Shown here in pieces: positions 25,567-33,768 of a DNA stretch of 64,000 bases (its first letter is position 1; each line of letters begins with the position of its first letter). Source of the stretch: Streptomyces sp. HmicA12 (GTDB taxonomy: Bacteria > Actinomycetota > Actinomycetes > Streptomycetales > Streptomycetaceae); assembly GCF_000373565.1 (NCBI RefSeq), contig NZ_KB891820.1, positions 462,647 through 526,646 on the forward strand, written 5' to 3'. The notes beneath the pieces were generated by a model. The model ran no database searches, was not told the DNA's origin, and worked only from the letters and a program-made list of their open reading frames with translations. Both the position numbers and the translations under genes were made by a program.

Positions 25567-26361
25567 TCAGAGCCGACGCGTGGCGAGGGTCAGCCGGTCC
25601 CGCGCGTCGAACAGCGCGTCCTTCACCATCTGCTCGTGCGCGGGCGTCAGCCGGGCCACCGGCACCGAGCACGAGATCGCGTCCCGCGCCGGGGTCCGGT
25701 AGGGGATCGCGACGCCGAAGCAGCGCAGCCCCAGCGTGTTCTCCTCGCGGTCCACGGCGAAGCCCTGCTCCCGCACCGCGTGCAGCTCCTCGATGAGCTT
25801 CTCGCGGTCGGTGATCGTGTGCTCGGTCAGCGCGGGCAGCGTCTCGGGGAGCATCTTGCGGACCTGCTCGTCGGTGTGGGTGGCGAGCAGCGCCTTGCCG
25901 AGCGACGTCGAGTGGGCGGGCAGCCGGCGGCCCACCCGCGTGAAGGGCCGCAGGTAGTGCTGCGACTGGCGGGTGGCCAGGTAGACCACGTTCGTACCGT
26001 CGAGCCGCGCCAGGTGAATGGTCTCGGTCGTGTCGTCGGAGAGCCGGTCCAGGGTGGGCCGGGCGGCGGCGACGACCTCGTCACCGTCGATGTACGAGGT
26101 GCCGACGAGCAGCGCCCGTACCCCGATCCCGTACCGCGTCCCGGTCGCGTCGGTCTCCACCCAGCCCAGCTCGACGAGCGTGCGCAGCAGCATGTACAGG
26201 CTGGACTTGGGATATCCGACGGCCTCCTGGACCGCGGCCAGGGAGTGCATTCCGGGACGGCCCGCGAAGTATTCGAGCAACTCGACCGTCCGCACCGCCG
26301 ACTTGACCTGCGCGCCACCTGCCGCGCCGCCCGCTGTGGCCCCCGTCTCGCCTGCCGACAT
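25567..26361 (-). CDS. IclR-family transcriptional regulator
   Basis: This 264-residue regulator has an N-terminal winged helix (KSAVRTVELLEYFAG...GYPKSSLYMLLRTL) and an IclR effector domain (LARLDGTNVVYLATRQS, ENTLGLRCFGVAIPYRTP). It is divergent from the semialdehyde dehydrogenase gene, which is the usual arrangement for a repressor of sugar-acid catabolism; its ligand may be a keto-deoxy acid. I chose ATG 26361, giving a start at MSAGETG. In-frame starts up to 26412 would run into the shared promoter region. A palindrome at 26423-26438 is a candidate operator. Confidence 0.9.
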   Translation of the reverse strand: MSAGETGATAGGAAGGAQVKSAVRTVELLEYFAGRPGMHSLAAVQEAVGYPKSSLYMLLRTLVELGWVETDATGTRYGIGVRALLVGTSYIDGDEVVAAARPTLDRLSDDTTETIHLARLDGTNVVYLATRQSQHYLRPFTRVGRRLPAHSTSLGKALLATHTDEQVRKMLPETLPALTEHTITDREKLIEELHAVREQGFAVDREENTLGLRCFGVAIPYRTPARDAISCSVPVARLTPAHEQMVKDALFDARDRLTLATRRL

Positions 26362-26422
26362 CGCCCTTGACCCCTTCGTTCGACGAGAAATAGTCTCCAT
26401 GGAGTTCATCAACAGAGACAGC

Positions 26423-26438
26423 GTTCAGTATATCGAAC
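26423..26438. promoter_or_regulatory. Candidate IclR operator in the divergent promoter
   Basis: GTTCAGTATATCGAAC is an imperfect 16-bp palindrome (GTTC..TA/TA..GAAC). It sits midway between the divergent IclR and semialdehyde dehydrogenase genes and is conspicuously AT-rich against its surroundings. Confidence 0.5.
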
Positions 26439-26489
26439 GACCCTCGCGGCTCGTCCGGCGAGCCGCGAGAAAAGCTGGAGGAATTCGCC

Positions 26490-28022
26490 GTGGCAGCAGC
26501 ACCAGTCTGGAGTGTGGACCCCCGAACCGGGAAGCAGCGGGAGCAGGTTGCGGTCGAGGCCACGGCCCAGGAAGTGGACCAGGCGGTCCGCGCCGCCCAG
26601 GAGGCCCGCTCCGCCCTCGCCGACCGCACCGTCCGCGCCGCCTTCCTGCGCACCGCGGCCGACCTGCTCGACGAGGCCGGGGCCCACCTGGTCGAGGCCG
26701 CCGACGCGGAGACCGCGCTCGGCCCGGTCCGGCTCACCGGTGAACTCGCCCGTACGTGCTTCCAGTTGAGGAAGTTCGCGGACGTCGTCGACGAGGGCGC
26801 CTTCCTCGGCGTCGTCATCGACCACCCGGACGACACCGCGACCCCGCCCGTCCCGGACCTGCGCCGCTACAAGATCCCGCTGGGCGTCGTCGCCGTGTAC
26901 TCGGCGTCGAACTTCCCCTTCGCCTTCTCGGTCCCCGGCGGTGACACGGCGAGCGCGCTCGCGGCCGGCTGCCCGGTCGTCGTCAAGGCGCACCCCGACC
27001 ACCCCGCCACCTCCGAACTGGTCGCCTCGGTGATCCGCCGGGCCGCCGTTCAGCACGGCATCCCGGAGAGTGTGCTGGGCCTGGTCCACGGCTTCGAGGC
27101 CGGCGTCGAGCTGGTCAAGCACCCGCTGGTCGCGGCGGCCGGTTTCACCGGTTCCGTACGCGGCGGACGCGCCCTCTTCGACGCGGCCGCGGCCCGCCCG
27201 GTGCCGATCCCGTTCCACGGCGAGCTGGGCTCGCTCAACCCGGTCGTCATCACCGAGGCGGCCGCGGCCGAGCGTCCGGACGCCATCGGCGCGGGCCTCG
27301 CGGGCTCGATGACCCTGGGCGTCGGCCAGTTCTGCGTCAAGCCCGGCCTGGTCTTCGCGCCGCGCGGCGAGGCGGGCGACAGCCTGGTCAAGTCGCTGAC
27401 GGCCGCCGTCAGCGACACCGCGGCGGGCGTGCTCCTGGACCACCGCATGCGCGACAACTTCATCGCCGGAGTCGCCGAGCGCGCCGAACTCCCGGACGTG
27501 TCCGCCCCGGTCACGCCGGGCGCGGGCGGCGCGCACACGGTGTCGCCCGGCTTCCTCACGGTCCCGGCCGCGCGCCTGGCCGTCGAGGGCGGCGCGCACG
27601 ACCTGCTCCTCGAGGAGTGCTTCGGCCCGGTCACGGTCGTCGCCCGCTACGACTCGGCCGACGAGGTCACCGCGGTCCTCGGCCGCCTCCCCGGCAACCT
27701 CACGGCGACGGTCCAGCTGTCCTCGGCGGAGGCCGCGGGCGAGGGCCGGGGCGCCGAGCTGCTCACCGAGCTCACCCCCATCGCCGGACGCGTCCTGGTC
27801 AACGGCTGGCCGACCGGCGTCGCCGTCGCCCCCGCCCAGCACCACGGCGGCCCCTACCCGGCGACGACCTCCACCTCGACGTCCGTCGGCGGCACCGCGA
27901 TCGAGCGCTGGCTGCGCCCGGTCACGTACCAGACGACCCCCGAGGCACTGCTCCCCGCGGAGCTGCGCGACGACAACCCGCTGGGCCTGCCGCGTCGCTA
28001 CAACGGCCGCCTGGAAAACTGA
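26490..28022 (+). CDS. NADP-dependent alpha-ketoglutarate semialdehyde dehydrogenase
   Basis: This 510-residue aldehyde dehydrogenase resembles the NADP+-preferring alpha-ketoglutarate semialdehyde branch. The general base Glu245 (FHGELGSLN) and the catalytic Cys282 (GQFCVKPG) are present. It oxidises alpha-ketoglutarate semialdehyde to alpha-ketoglutarate, the last step of non-phosphorylated pentonate and aldarate pathways. The GTG at 26490 has GGAGGA about 8 bases upstream. The two upstream steps of such a pathway could be the genes at 29-2691, which would link this locus to the pectin region. That link is inference. Confidence 0.88.
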   Translation: MAAAPVWSVDPRTGKQREQVAVEATAQEVDQAVRAAQEARSALADRTVRAAFLRTAADLLDEAGAHLVEAADAETALGPVRLTGELARTCFQLRKFADVVDEGAFLGVVIDHPDDTATPPVPDLRRYKIPLGVVAVYSASNFPFAFSVPGGDTASALAAGCPVVVKAHPDHPATSELVASVIRRAAVQHGIPESVLGLVHGFEAGVELVKHPLVAAAGFTGSVRGGRALFDAAAARPVPIPFHGELGSLNPVVITEAAAAERPDAIGAGLAGSMTLGVGQFCVKPGLVFAPRGEAGDSLVKSLTAAVSDTAAGVLLDHRMRDNFIAGVAERAELPDVSAPVTPGAGGAHTVSPGFLTVPAARLAVEGGAHDLLLEECFGPVTVVARYDSADEVTAVLGRLPGNLTATVQLSSAEAAGEGRGAELLTELTPIAGRVLVNGWPTGVAVAPAQHHGGPYPATTSTSTSVGGTAIERWLRPVTYQTTPEALLPAELRDDNPLGLPRRYNGRLEN

Positions 28023-28026
28023 GGGC

Positions 28027-28635
28027 ATGGAACTCCAACTCCCCGAACTGCCCTTCCCGCTGCGCACGTACGGTCCCGACGGCCACTGGTCGCACGAGGA
28101 CGGGGTGCTCACCGGCTGGGCGGGCGCCCGCCAGGACCGTTTCGTGCCGCCCACGGGCGACAGCCTCGACCCCGCGTCCGACGCGCCGCGCCTGCTCGGC
28201 GCGCCGGAGGGCGACTTCCAGCTGATAGCGCGGGTCACCGTCGGCTTCGCTGCCGCCTTCGACGCGGGAGTGCTCTACCTCCACGTGGGGGACCGGGAGT
28301 GGGCGAAGCTCTGCTTCGAGCGTTCCCCGGACGAGCCGACCATCTGCACGGTCGTCACGCGCGGCCACTCCGACGACGCGAACGCCTATGTCGTTCCCGG
28401 GAGTTCGGTGTGGCTGCGGGTGAGCCGCACCGGCTCGGCGTTCGCGTTCCACGCCTCGGCCGACGGGGAGAAGTGGACCTTCATCCGCATCTTCTCCCTC
28501 GGCGACGAGAAGTCCGCGGCGGCGGCGCTGGTCGGGTTCCTGGCGCAGTCGCCGGTCGGTGAGGGGTGCGTCGTCACGTACGACCACATCGAGTTCCGGC
28601 CGAACTGGCCGCAGGGGCTCCGCGACGGGTCCTGA
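28027..28635 (+). CDS. DUF1349 (concanavalin-like) protein
   Basis: This 202-residue cytosolic protein has the DUF1349 beta-sandwich: DFQLIARVTVGF, DAGVLYLHVGDREWAKLCFE and a C-terminal VTYDHIEFRP. The same fold forms the C-terminal half of some GH43 enzymes. It starts 4 bases after the semialdehyde dehydrogenase, so the two are cotranscribed. It may bind a carbohydrate or act as an auxiliary factor in sugar-acid use. Function is not known for the family. Confidence 0.75.
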   Translation: MELQLPELPFPLRTYGPDGHWSHEDGVLTGWAGARQDRFVPPTGDSLDPASDAPRLLGAPEGDFQLIARVTVGFAAAFDAGVLYLHVGDREWAKLCFERSPDEPTICTVVTRGHSDDANAYVVPGSSVWLRVSRTGSAFAFHASADGEKWTFIRIFSLGDEKSAAAALVGFLAQSPVGEGCVVTYDHIEFRPNWPQGLRDGS

Positions 28636-28704
28636 GCGTCGCGTGCGGGGGCGCCGTCGAGGGCGGGCCTCTTCGCCCGGCGGGTGCGGGTCCGGTGGGG
28701 CTTC

Positions 28705-28757
28705 TCGCGCAGTTCCCCGCGCCCCTGAGATGCGCACTGCGTGCGCCATCTCAGGGG
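28705..28757. repeat. Intergenic repeat copy with a long hairpin
   Basis: TCGCGCAGTTCCCCGCGCCCCT at 28705-28726 in reverse orientation matches the units at 13149-13331. It runs into a hairpin whose arms CCCCTGAGATG (28722-28732) and CATCTCAGGGG (28747-28757) pair perfectly, with an inner CGCAC/GTGCG stem. It lies between the DUF1349 and GNAT genes and could terminate transcription. Confidence 0.7.
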
Positions 28758-28809
28758 CCGCCGCAGTCCCGGGGGGAACCGCCTCGCCCCGCACCCCGTC
28801 TACCCGGTC

Positions 28810-29274
28810 ATGATCCGCACCGCCGTCCCCGCCGACGCCCCCACCGTCGTCGCCCTGCACCGCCGGGCCCGCGCCACCTACTACCCCGACGGCTTCCCGG
28901 AGGGCGACACCTCCGAGCTCTGGGAGGAGCGGTGGGCGCAGGCCATCGTCCGGCCCCGCGCCCACGTCCTGCTCTGCGTCCGCGACGGCGCCGTCGTCGG
29001 GCTCGCCTCCTTCCGGCGGCCCGACGAGGCCCCGCGCGGCACGGTCAAGCTCTTCCAGTTCCACACCGACCCCGCCCACTGGCGCCGCGGCGTCGGCACG
29101 GAGCTGCACGCCGCCTGCGTCGAGCAGTGGCGCGCGGACGGCGTGCGCGAGGCGGTGCTCGACGTGCACCGGGACAACCAGCGCGCCCAGGCCTTCTACG
29201 CGGCCCGGGGCTGGACCGCCGCGGGCGGTGTCGACACCCACCGTGAGCTGCGGCTCACCCTGCCCCGGGAATGA
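28810..29274 (+). CDS. GNAT-family N-acetyltransferase
   Basis: This 154-residue acetyltransferase has the acetyl-CoA binding motif A (FHTDPAHWRRGVGTELHAAC) and motif B (VLDVHRDNQRAQAFYAARGW). The start ATG at 28810 opens directly into the first strand (IRTAVPADAPTVVALHRRA). The substrate cannot be predicted; such stand-alone GNATs modify amines, antibiotics or proteins. It is preceded by the repeat hairpin and is probably its own transcript. Confidence 0.85.
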   Translation: MIRTAVPADAPTVVALHRRARATYYPDGFPEGDTSELWEERWAQAIVRPRAHVLLCVRDGAVVGLASFRRPDEAPRGTVKLFQFHTDPAHWRRGVGTELHAACVEQWRADGVREAVLDVHRDNQRAQAFYAARGWTAAGGVDTHRELRLTLPRE

Positions 29275-29365
29275 GCGGAGGCGGCATCCGGTTGTACCGG
29301 ACGGCGCAGGGCACCCCCTGCCCGTAGGCACATACCGTACGTAACCAGCTGGAGCGAGAGACCCC

Positions 29366-30076
29366 ATGCGCGTCGAGATCTGGACCGACATCAACTGCCC
29401 CTTCTGCTACATCGGCAAGTCCCGGTTCGAGCAGGCCCTCGACGCCTTCCCGCACAAGGACGAGGTCGAGGTCGTGCACCGCTCCTTCGAGCTGGACCCG
29501 ACGGTCAAGAAGGGCGACACCGGTCTCGTCGTCCCGCACATCGCGAAGAAGTACGGCATCAGCGAGGCCCAGGCCGCCGCCAACGAGCAGGGCCTCGGAC
29601 AGCAGGCCGCCTCGCTCGGCCTGCCCTACCTCACCGAGGGCCGCGACTACGGCAACAGCTTCGACCTGCACCGCCTGCTGCACCTGGCCAAGGACAAGGG
29701 CCTCCAGGACGCGCTGATCGACGCCCTGTACAAGGGCAACTTCGTCGACCGGGAGTCCGTCTTCGCCGACGAGGAGCACGTCGTGCGGCTCGCCGTCGGG
29801 GCGGGCCTGGACGAGGCCGACGTACGCGGTGTCCTCGCCGACCCCGACGCGTACGCCGACGACGTCCGCGCCGACGAGCGCGAGGCGGCCGAGCTCGGCG
29901 CGACCGGCGTGCCGTTCTTCGTCCTCGACCGCAAGTACGGCGTCTCCGGCGCCCAGCCCGCCGAGGTCTTCACGCAGGCGCTCACCCAGGCGTGGGGCGA
30001 CCGGCCGGCCCCGCTGAAGACCCTCGCGGACGGCGACACCTGCGGCCCCGAGGGCTGCGCGGTCCCGCAGGCCTGA
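29366..30076 (+). CDS. DsbA-family (FrnE-like) thiol oxidoreductase
   Basis: This 236-residue cytosolic thioredoxin-fold protein has the active site C11-P-F-C14 and the cis-proline loop GATGVPFF late in the fold. There is no signal peptide. The C-terminus adds a CGPEGC pair. FrnE-like proteins are implicated in disulfide chemistry and stress. GGAGCGAGAG lies before the ATG at 29366. No operon partner is apparent. Confidence 0.88.
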   Translation: MRVEIWTDINCPFCYIGKSRFEQALDAFPHKDEVEVVHRSFELDPTVKKGDTGLVVPHIAKKYGISEAQAAANEQGLGQQAASLGLPYLTEGRDYGNSFDLHRLLHLAKDKGLQDALIDALYKGNFVDRESVFADEEHVVRLAVGAGLDEADVRGVLADPDAYADDVRADEREAAELGATGVPFFVLDRKYGVSGAQPAEVFTQALTQAWGDRPAPLKTLADGDTCGPEGCAVPQA

Positions 30077-30158
30077 GCGGCGCACATAAGCGTTCCTAAG
30101 AGGTACTGCTCAAACATCCGCAATGGACGGGTAGTTGGCGGCGGGGCACAGTGGTGCC

Positions 30159-31229
30159 ATGGAGACCTCAGGTGACCTCGATCTCAGCCTCGTAGCGGCT
30201 CAGTACAGCCCCGCCACCACCTATCTGAACACCGCAAGCTCCGGCCTCCTCCCCGCCCGCGCCGCCCACGCGATGCGCGAGGCGATCGTCGCGATGACCG
30301 AGGGCCGGCCCATCGACTCCCTCTTCGCCGACGTGGAGGAGGCGCGGGCGGCCTTCGCGCGCATCGCGGGCGTCCCCGTGGCCCGGGTGGCGACCGGCGC
30401 GTCCGTCGCCGTGCACACCGGGCTGATCGCCGCCGCCCTGCCCGACGGCGCCGAAGTCCTCGTCGCGGAGGGCGAGTTCAGCTCCACGATCAACCCCTTC
30501 CACGTACGCGAGGACCTCAAGGTCCGCACCGTCCCGCTGGAGTCGCTCGCCGAGTCCGTACGCCCCGGCACGGCCCTGGTCGCGGTCAGCGCGGCCCAGT
30601 CGGCGGACGGCCGGGTCACCGACCTGACGGAACTGCGGGCGGTCACGCGCGAGCACGGCGCCCGGCTCTACGTCGACGCGTCCCAGGCCGCGGGCTGGTT
30701 CCCGCTCGCGGAACACGCCGCCGCCGCGGACTACGTCTCCTCCGTCGCCTTCAAGTGGCTCACCTGCCCGCGCGGCGCGGCCTTCTTCATCGGCCCCGGG
30801 GACCCCGACGAGCTGACGCCCGTCTTCGGCGGCTGGGTGGCGGGGGAGAAGCCCTGGGACAGCTGCTACGGCCCGGTCACCGAGCTCGCCCGCTCCGCGC
30901 GCCGCTTCGACGAGACCCCGAGCCTGATCTCGTACACCGGAGCCCGCCAGTCCCTCGCCCTGATCGAGGAGTTGGGCCCGGAGGCGATCCGCGCCCACGA
31001 CCTCGCGCTCGCCGCCCGCTTCCGCGCGGGACTCGCGGAACTGGGCCGGGAGCCGGTCCCGGCCCCGGACTCGCCGATCGTCTCCGTCCCCGGACTGGGC
31101 GCACGACAGCCGGAGTTGCACGACCACGGCATCGAACTCTCCGACCGCGCGGGCAACTTGAGGGCCTCCTTCCACCTGTACAACACCACCGACGACGTCG
31201 ACCGGCTCCTGGACGCGCTGTCGCGCTGA
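30159..31229 (+). CDS. Class V aminotransferase-fold PLP enzyme (NifS-like)
   Basis: This 356-residue protein has the class V fold. It has YLNTASSGLLP at the start, YVDASQAAGWFP with the PLP-ring Asp, and FKWLTCPRG with the Schiff-base Lys near 199. The active-site Cys loop of true cysteine desulfurases is not evident, so it may be an aminotransferase, lyase or epimerase of the isopenicillin-N-epimerase-like group. I prefer ATG 30159; an upstream in-frame TTG at 30135 has no better ribosome site. It appears to be a single-gene unit before the ECF sigma factor. Confidence 0.8.
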   Translation: METSGDLDLSLVAAQYSPATTYLNTASSGLLPARAAHAMREAIVAMTEGRPIDSLFADVEEARAAFARIAGVPVARVATGASVAVHTGLIAAALPDGAEVLVAEGEFSSTINPFHVREDLKVRTVPLESLAESVRPGTALVAVSAAQSADGRVTDLTELRAVTREHGARLYVDASQAAGWFPLAEHAAAADYVSSVAFKWLTCPRGAAFFIGPGDPDELTPVFGGWVAGEKPWDSCYGPVTELARSARRFDETPSLISYTGARQSLALIEELGPEAIRAHDLALAARFRAGLAELGREPVPAPDSPIVSVPGLGARQPELHDHGIELSDRAGNLRASFHLYNTTDDVDRLLDALSR

Positions 31230-31312
31230 GAGTCTGTGTGCCGGCACAGTCCCCCACCCCTGGCGTCCGGGCCCGCCGGACGCTAGGAAGGCAGTACGAG
31301 GTGGTGGTGCCG

Positions 31313-31951
31313 GTGGCTCGCACGGACCCGACTGACCCCGTGGAGCGGACAGGGCAGGCCGGCCGGCCCGGCCCGACGACGTCCGACGCGGAACTGCACC
31401 GACGGCTGATCTACGGCGACGAGGCGGCGCTCTCCGAGGCCTACGACGTCTACGGCGGGCTCGTGCGCCACGTCGCCGTCCGCGTGACCCGCACGGCCGG
31501 GGCCGCGGACGACGTGGCGCAGGAGGTCTTCGCCCACCTGTGGGCCCGGCCCTACGCCTTCGACGCGGGCCGCGGCTCACTGCGCACCTGGCTCACCATG
31601 CTCGCGCACCGGCGCGCGGTCGACTGGGTGCGCAGCGAGGCCCGGCACCGCAAGGCGACCGCCGCGGACGACGAGGTGCTGCACGCCATCCCCGCGGACG
31701 ATCCGGGCCCCGACGAGCGGGTCGTCGACCGGGAACGCTCGCTGCTGCTCCACTCGGCCCTGGCCGAACTCCCTTTGCCGCAGCGGCAGGTGGTGCACCT
31801 GGCCTACTTCGCGGGCCGCACCTACCGCCAGGCGGCACAGGAGCTCGGCATCCCCGAGGGCACCGCCAAGACCCGGCTGCGCACGGCCCTGCACCGGCTG
31901 GCCGAAACCCTGGCGGATCCGCCCGATCCGGCCTATGAAAGGGGTGCGTGA
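31313..31951 (+). CDS. ECF RNA polymerase sigma factor (SigK-like)
   Basis: This 212-residue group 4 sigma factor has region 2 (LYxxYDVYGGLVRHVAVRVTR...DVAQEVFAHLWARP) and region 4 (LPLPQRQVVHLAYFAGRTYRQAAQELGIPEGTAKTRLRTAL). I chose GTG 31313 because GAGGTGG at 31298-31304 sits 8 bases upstream. In-frame GTG codons at 31301 and 31304 are alternatives. The next gene encodes a zinc-finger protein that is almost certainly its anti-sigma factor. Confidence 0.9.
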   Translation: MARTDPTDPVERTGQAGRPGPTTSDAELHRRLIYGDEAALSEAYDVYGGLVRHVAVRVTRTAGAADDVAQEVFAHLWARPYAFDAGRGSLRTWLTMLAHRRAVDWVRSEARHRKATAADDEVLHAIPADDPGPDERVVDRERSLLLHSALAELPLPQRQVVHLAYFAGRTYRQAAQELGIPEGTAKTRLRTALHRLAETLADPPDPAYERGA

Positions 31952-32006
31952 TGGCGGACCGCACCCGGGCCGACGCATCGGCCGACGTACCGAAGGGAGC
32001 GCGTGG

Positions 32007-33128
32007 ATGACACCGGACGCCTACGACCACGAGCCGGACCACGCACCCGATCACGCGTCGGTGCGCGAACTCCTCGGAGCCTGGGCCGTCCACGCCCTGC
32101 CCCCGGACGAACAGCGGCTCGTGCCCCCGCACCTGGCCGACTGCGCGACGTGCGCGGCGGAGGCGGAGCGCCTGCGCGAGACGGTACGGATCCTGGACGG
32201 CCCGGACACCGAGGCCCTCGCGTCCGTCGCGTCCGCCTCGTCCGCCTCGTCCGCCTCGTCCGTCTCGTCCGTCGCGCCCCACCGCCGGACCGCCATGAAC
32301 GAGACCCTGACCCGGGCCCTGGCCCAGCGCCCACCCGTGCCCCGCGCCACCACCCCGCACGCGGAGCCCTACGCCGCCGCGGTCGCCGCCCTCCAGGCGC
32401 TGCTGGCGGAGGCGGACGCGGGGACCTGGCAGACCCTGGTGATCCACGGCTGGACCGTGCAGGACACGGTCGCCCACCTCATCGCCGCCGACGAACACCT
32501 CGCCGCCCGTCTGGGCCTGCCGCCGAGCGCGCCGTCCGCCTCGCCCGACCCTCAGGGCGACACGGCCTGGCGCACCGAGTGGGCCTCCCGCACCCACCGC
32601 GTGATCACCCATGAACGCGGCCGTGCCCCCGCGGAGACCGTGGCCACCTGGCGCGCCCAGGCCGCCGCGCTGCTCGGCACCGAAGCCGCCCGCGACCCCG
32701 AACTGGCCGCCCGCGCCGCGGTGTTGCTCGGCATCCGGCTGCCCGTCGCCGACCACTTCCTGATCCGTGCCTTCGAGACCTGGATCCACGCCGACGACAT
32801 CGGCCGCGCCCTGCGGCGCCCGGTGCCCCCGCCGCCCGCCGCGCACCTGTGGCGCCTGGTCCGCCTCGCGGTGCGCATCCTCGGCCTGGCGCTCGGCCCG
32901 CAGGCCCCGCCGGTCGCGCTCACCGTCACGGACGAGACGCGCAGCACCGAGTGGATCCTCGGCTCGGAGGACGAACCGGTCCGCGGTGAACTCGCCCTGG
33001 ATCCGGTCGACTTCTGTCTGCTGATCGGCGGCCGTGCCGCCGCCGACGCCGTCCCCCGCGGCACGGGCGGCGACCCGCGGGCCGTCCAGGCCGTGCTCGA
33101 CCGGGCGGCGCGGCTCGCCTGGCTGTGA
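32007..33128 (+). CDS. Fusion: zinc-finger anti-sigma (zf-HC2) plus mycothiol-dependent maleylpyruvate isomerase-like domain
   Basis: This 373-residue protein joins two modules. The first 60 residues carry an anti-sigma zinc finger (PPHLADCATCAAEAERL, HxxxCxxC). A repetitive Ser/Ala/Val linker (about residues 73-90) follows. The rest is a DinB/maleylpyruvate isomerase N-terminal-type fold (LIAADEHLAARLG) with the family's C-terminal SCP-like domain. AGGGAG lies 7 bases before the ATG at 32007. The finger should bind the sigma factor encoded upstream, and the mycothiol-fold domain may sense thiol status or an electrophile. The protein has no membrane helix. Confidence 0.85.
   Translation: MTPDAYDHEPDHAPDHASVRELLGAWAVHALPPDEQRLVPPHLADCATCAAEAERLRETVRILDGPDTEALASVASASSASSASSVSSVAPHRRTAMNETLTRALAQRPPVPRATTPHAEPYAAAVAALQALLAEADAGTWQTLVIHGWTVQDTVAHLIAADEHLAARLGLPPSAPSASPDPQGDTAWRTEWASRTHRVITHERGRAPAETVATWRAQAAALLGTEAARDPELAARAAVLLGIRLPVADHFLIRAFETWIHADDIGRALRRPVPPPPAAHLWRLVRLAVRILGLALGPQAPPVALTVTDETRSTEWILGSEDEPVRGELALDPVDFCLLIGGRAAADAVPRGTGGDPRAVQAVLDRAARLAWL
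32223..32276 (+). repeat. Six 9-base tandem repeats in the anti-sigma linker
   Basis: Degenerate units of the form TCCGCCTCG are repeated six times in frame, encoding the Ser/Ala/Val linker between the zinc finger and the mycothiol-fold domain. Confidence 0.8.
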
Positions 33129-33140
33129 GGAGCCCGTGCG

Positions 33141-33626
33141 CTACTGCGGGCACTCCCCGGAGTCGGCGCACAGGTTCGCCTCCACCAGGCCGAGCAGCCT
33201 GGTGAACTCGGCCTGGTCCGCGGCCGAGAGGCCCGCGAGCGTCCGCTCCTCCAGCGCGCTCCACACCCCGGCCACGTCGTCCAGGAGCCCGCAGCTCTGG
33301 TCGGTCGCCTCGACGAGCACCGCGCGCCGGTCGCGCGGGTCGGGCGAGCGCCGCACATGCCCGGCGTGCTCCAGGCGCTGCAGCATCTTGGTCACCGTCG
33401 ACGGATCCAGCTCGACGGCCTTGATCAGGTCGGACTGACGCACCGGCCCCCTGTCCCACAGATGCATCATCACGAACTCCTGCCCCGGGTAGAGGCCGAG
33501 CCCGCGCAGTCTGCGGCCGGCGGCGACACGGTGCAGGCGGGCGACCCGCGCGAGGGCGAGACTGACCGGGCCGCCGTTCGCGACGGCGGGCAGAGCGGTA
33601 CAGGCAGGTTCCTCGGACGGGGACAT
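33141..33626 (-). CDS. MarR-family transcriptional regulator
   Basis: This 161-residue regulator has the MarR winged helix (QSDLIKAVELDPSTVTKMLQRLEHAGHVRRSPDPRDRR) flanked by dimerisation helices. It is divergent from an Old Yellow Enzyme gene, the usual arrangement for a repressor of electrophile detoxification. Twin palindromes in the 124-base gap before its start are probable operators. Cysteines lie near residue 9 (PACTAL), at DQSCGLL and at the C-terminus (CADSGECPQ), and could sense electrophiles. The ATG at 33626 is well placed. Confidence 0.9.
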   Translation of the reverse strand: MSPSEEPACTALPAVANGGPVSLALARVARLHRVAAGRRLRGLGLYPGQEFVMMHLWDRGPVRQSDLIKAVELDPSTVTKMLQRLEHAGHVRRSPDPRDRRAVLVEATDQSCGLLDDVAGVWSALEERTLAGLSAADQAEFTRLLGLVEANLCADSGECPQ

Positions 33627-33670
33627 GGGTGCTCCTGTGGGTGGTTCCGGGCTTCACGGAAACATTACCT

Positions 33671-33724
33671 TGGTCGGCCAATGAATGCGCTACAGTGACG
33701 TCAGCGCAATTGATTGGCCGACCA
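33671..33724. promoter_or_regulatory. Twin operators between MarR and OYE genes
   Basis: Inverted 12-bp arms TGGTCGGCCAAT (33671-33682) and ATTGGCCGACCA (33713-33724) are exact reverse complements. Each contains an imperfect palindrome of the form TTGG(T/C)CG(G/A)CCAA. Their centres are 42 bp apart. They cover the likely divergent promoters and are the obvious binding sites for the MarR protein. Confidence 0.75.
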
Positions 33725-33768
33725 CATAACTCCGTGGCGGACCCGTACCGATGTTGATCGGAGCAGTC

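Noticed and set aside
32051..33358. Minus-strand frames opposite the anti-sigma fusion gene
   Set aside because: Antisense shadows; the plus-strand protein has clear zf-HC2 and mycothiol-fold features.
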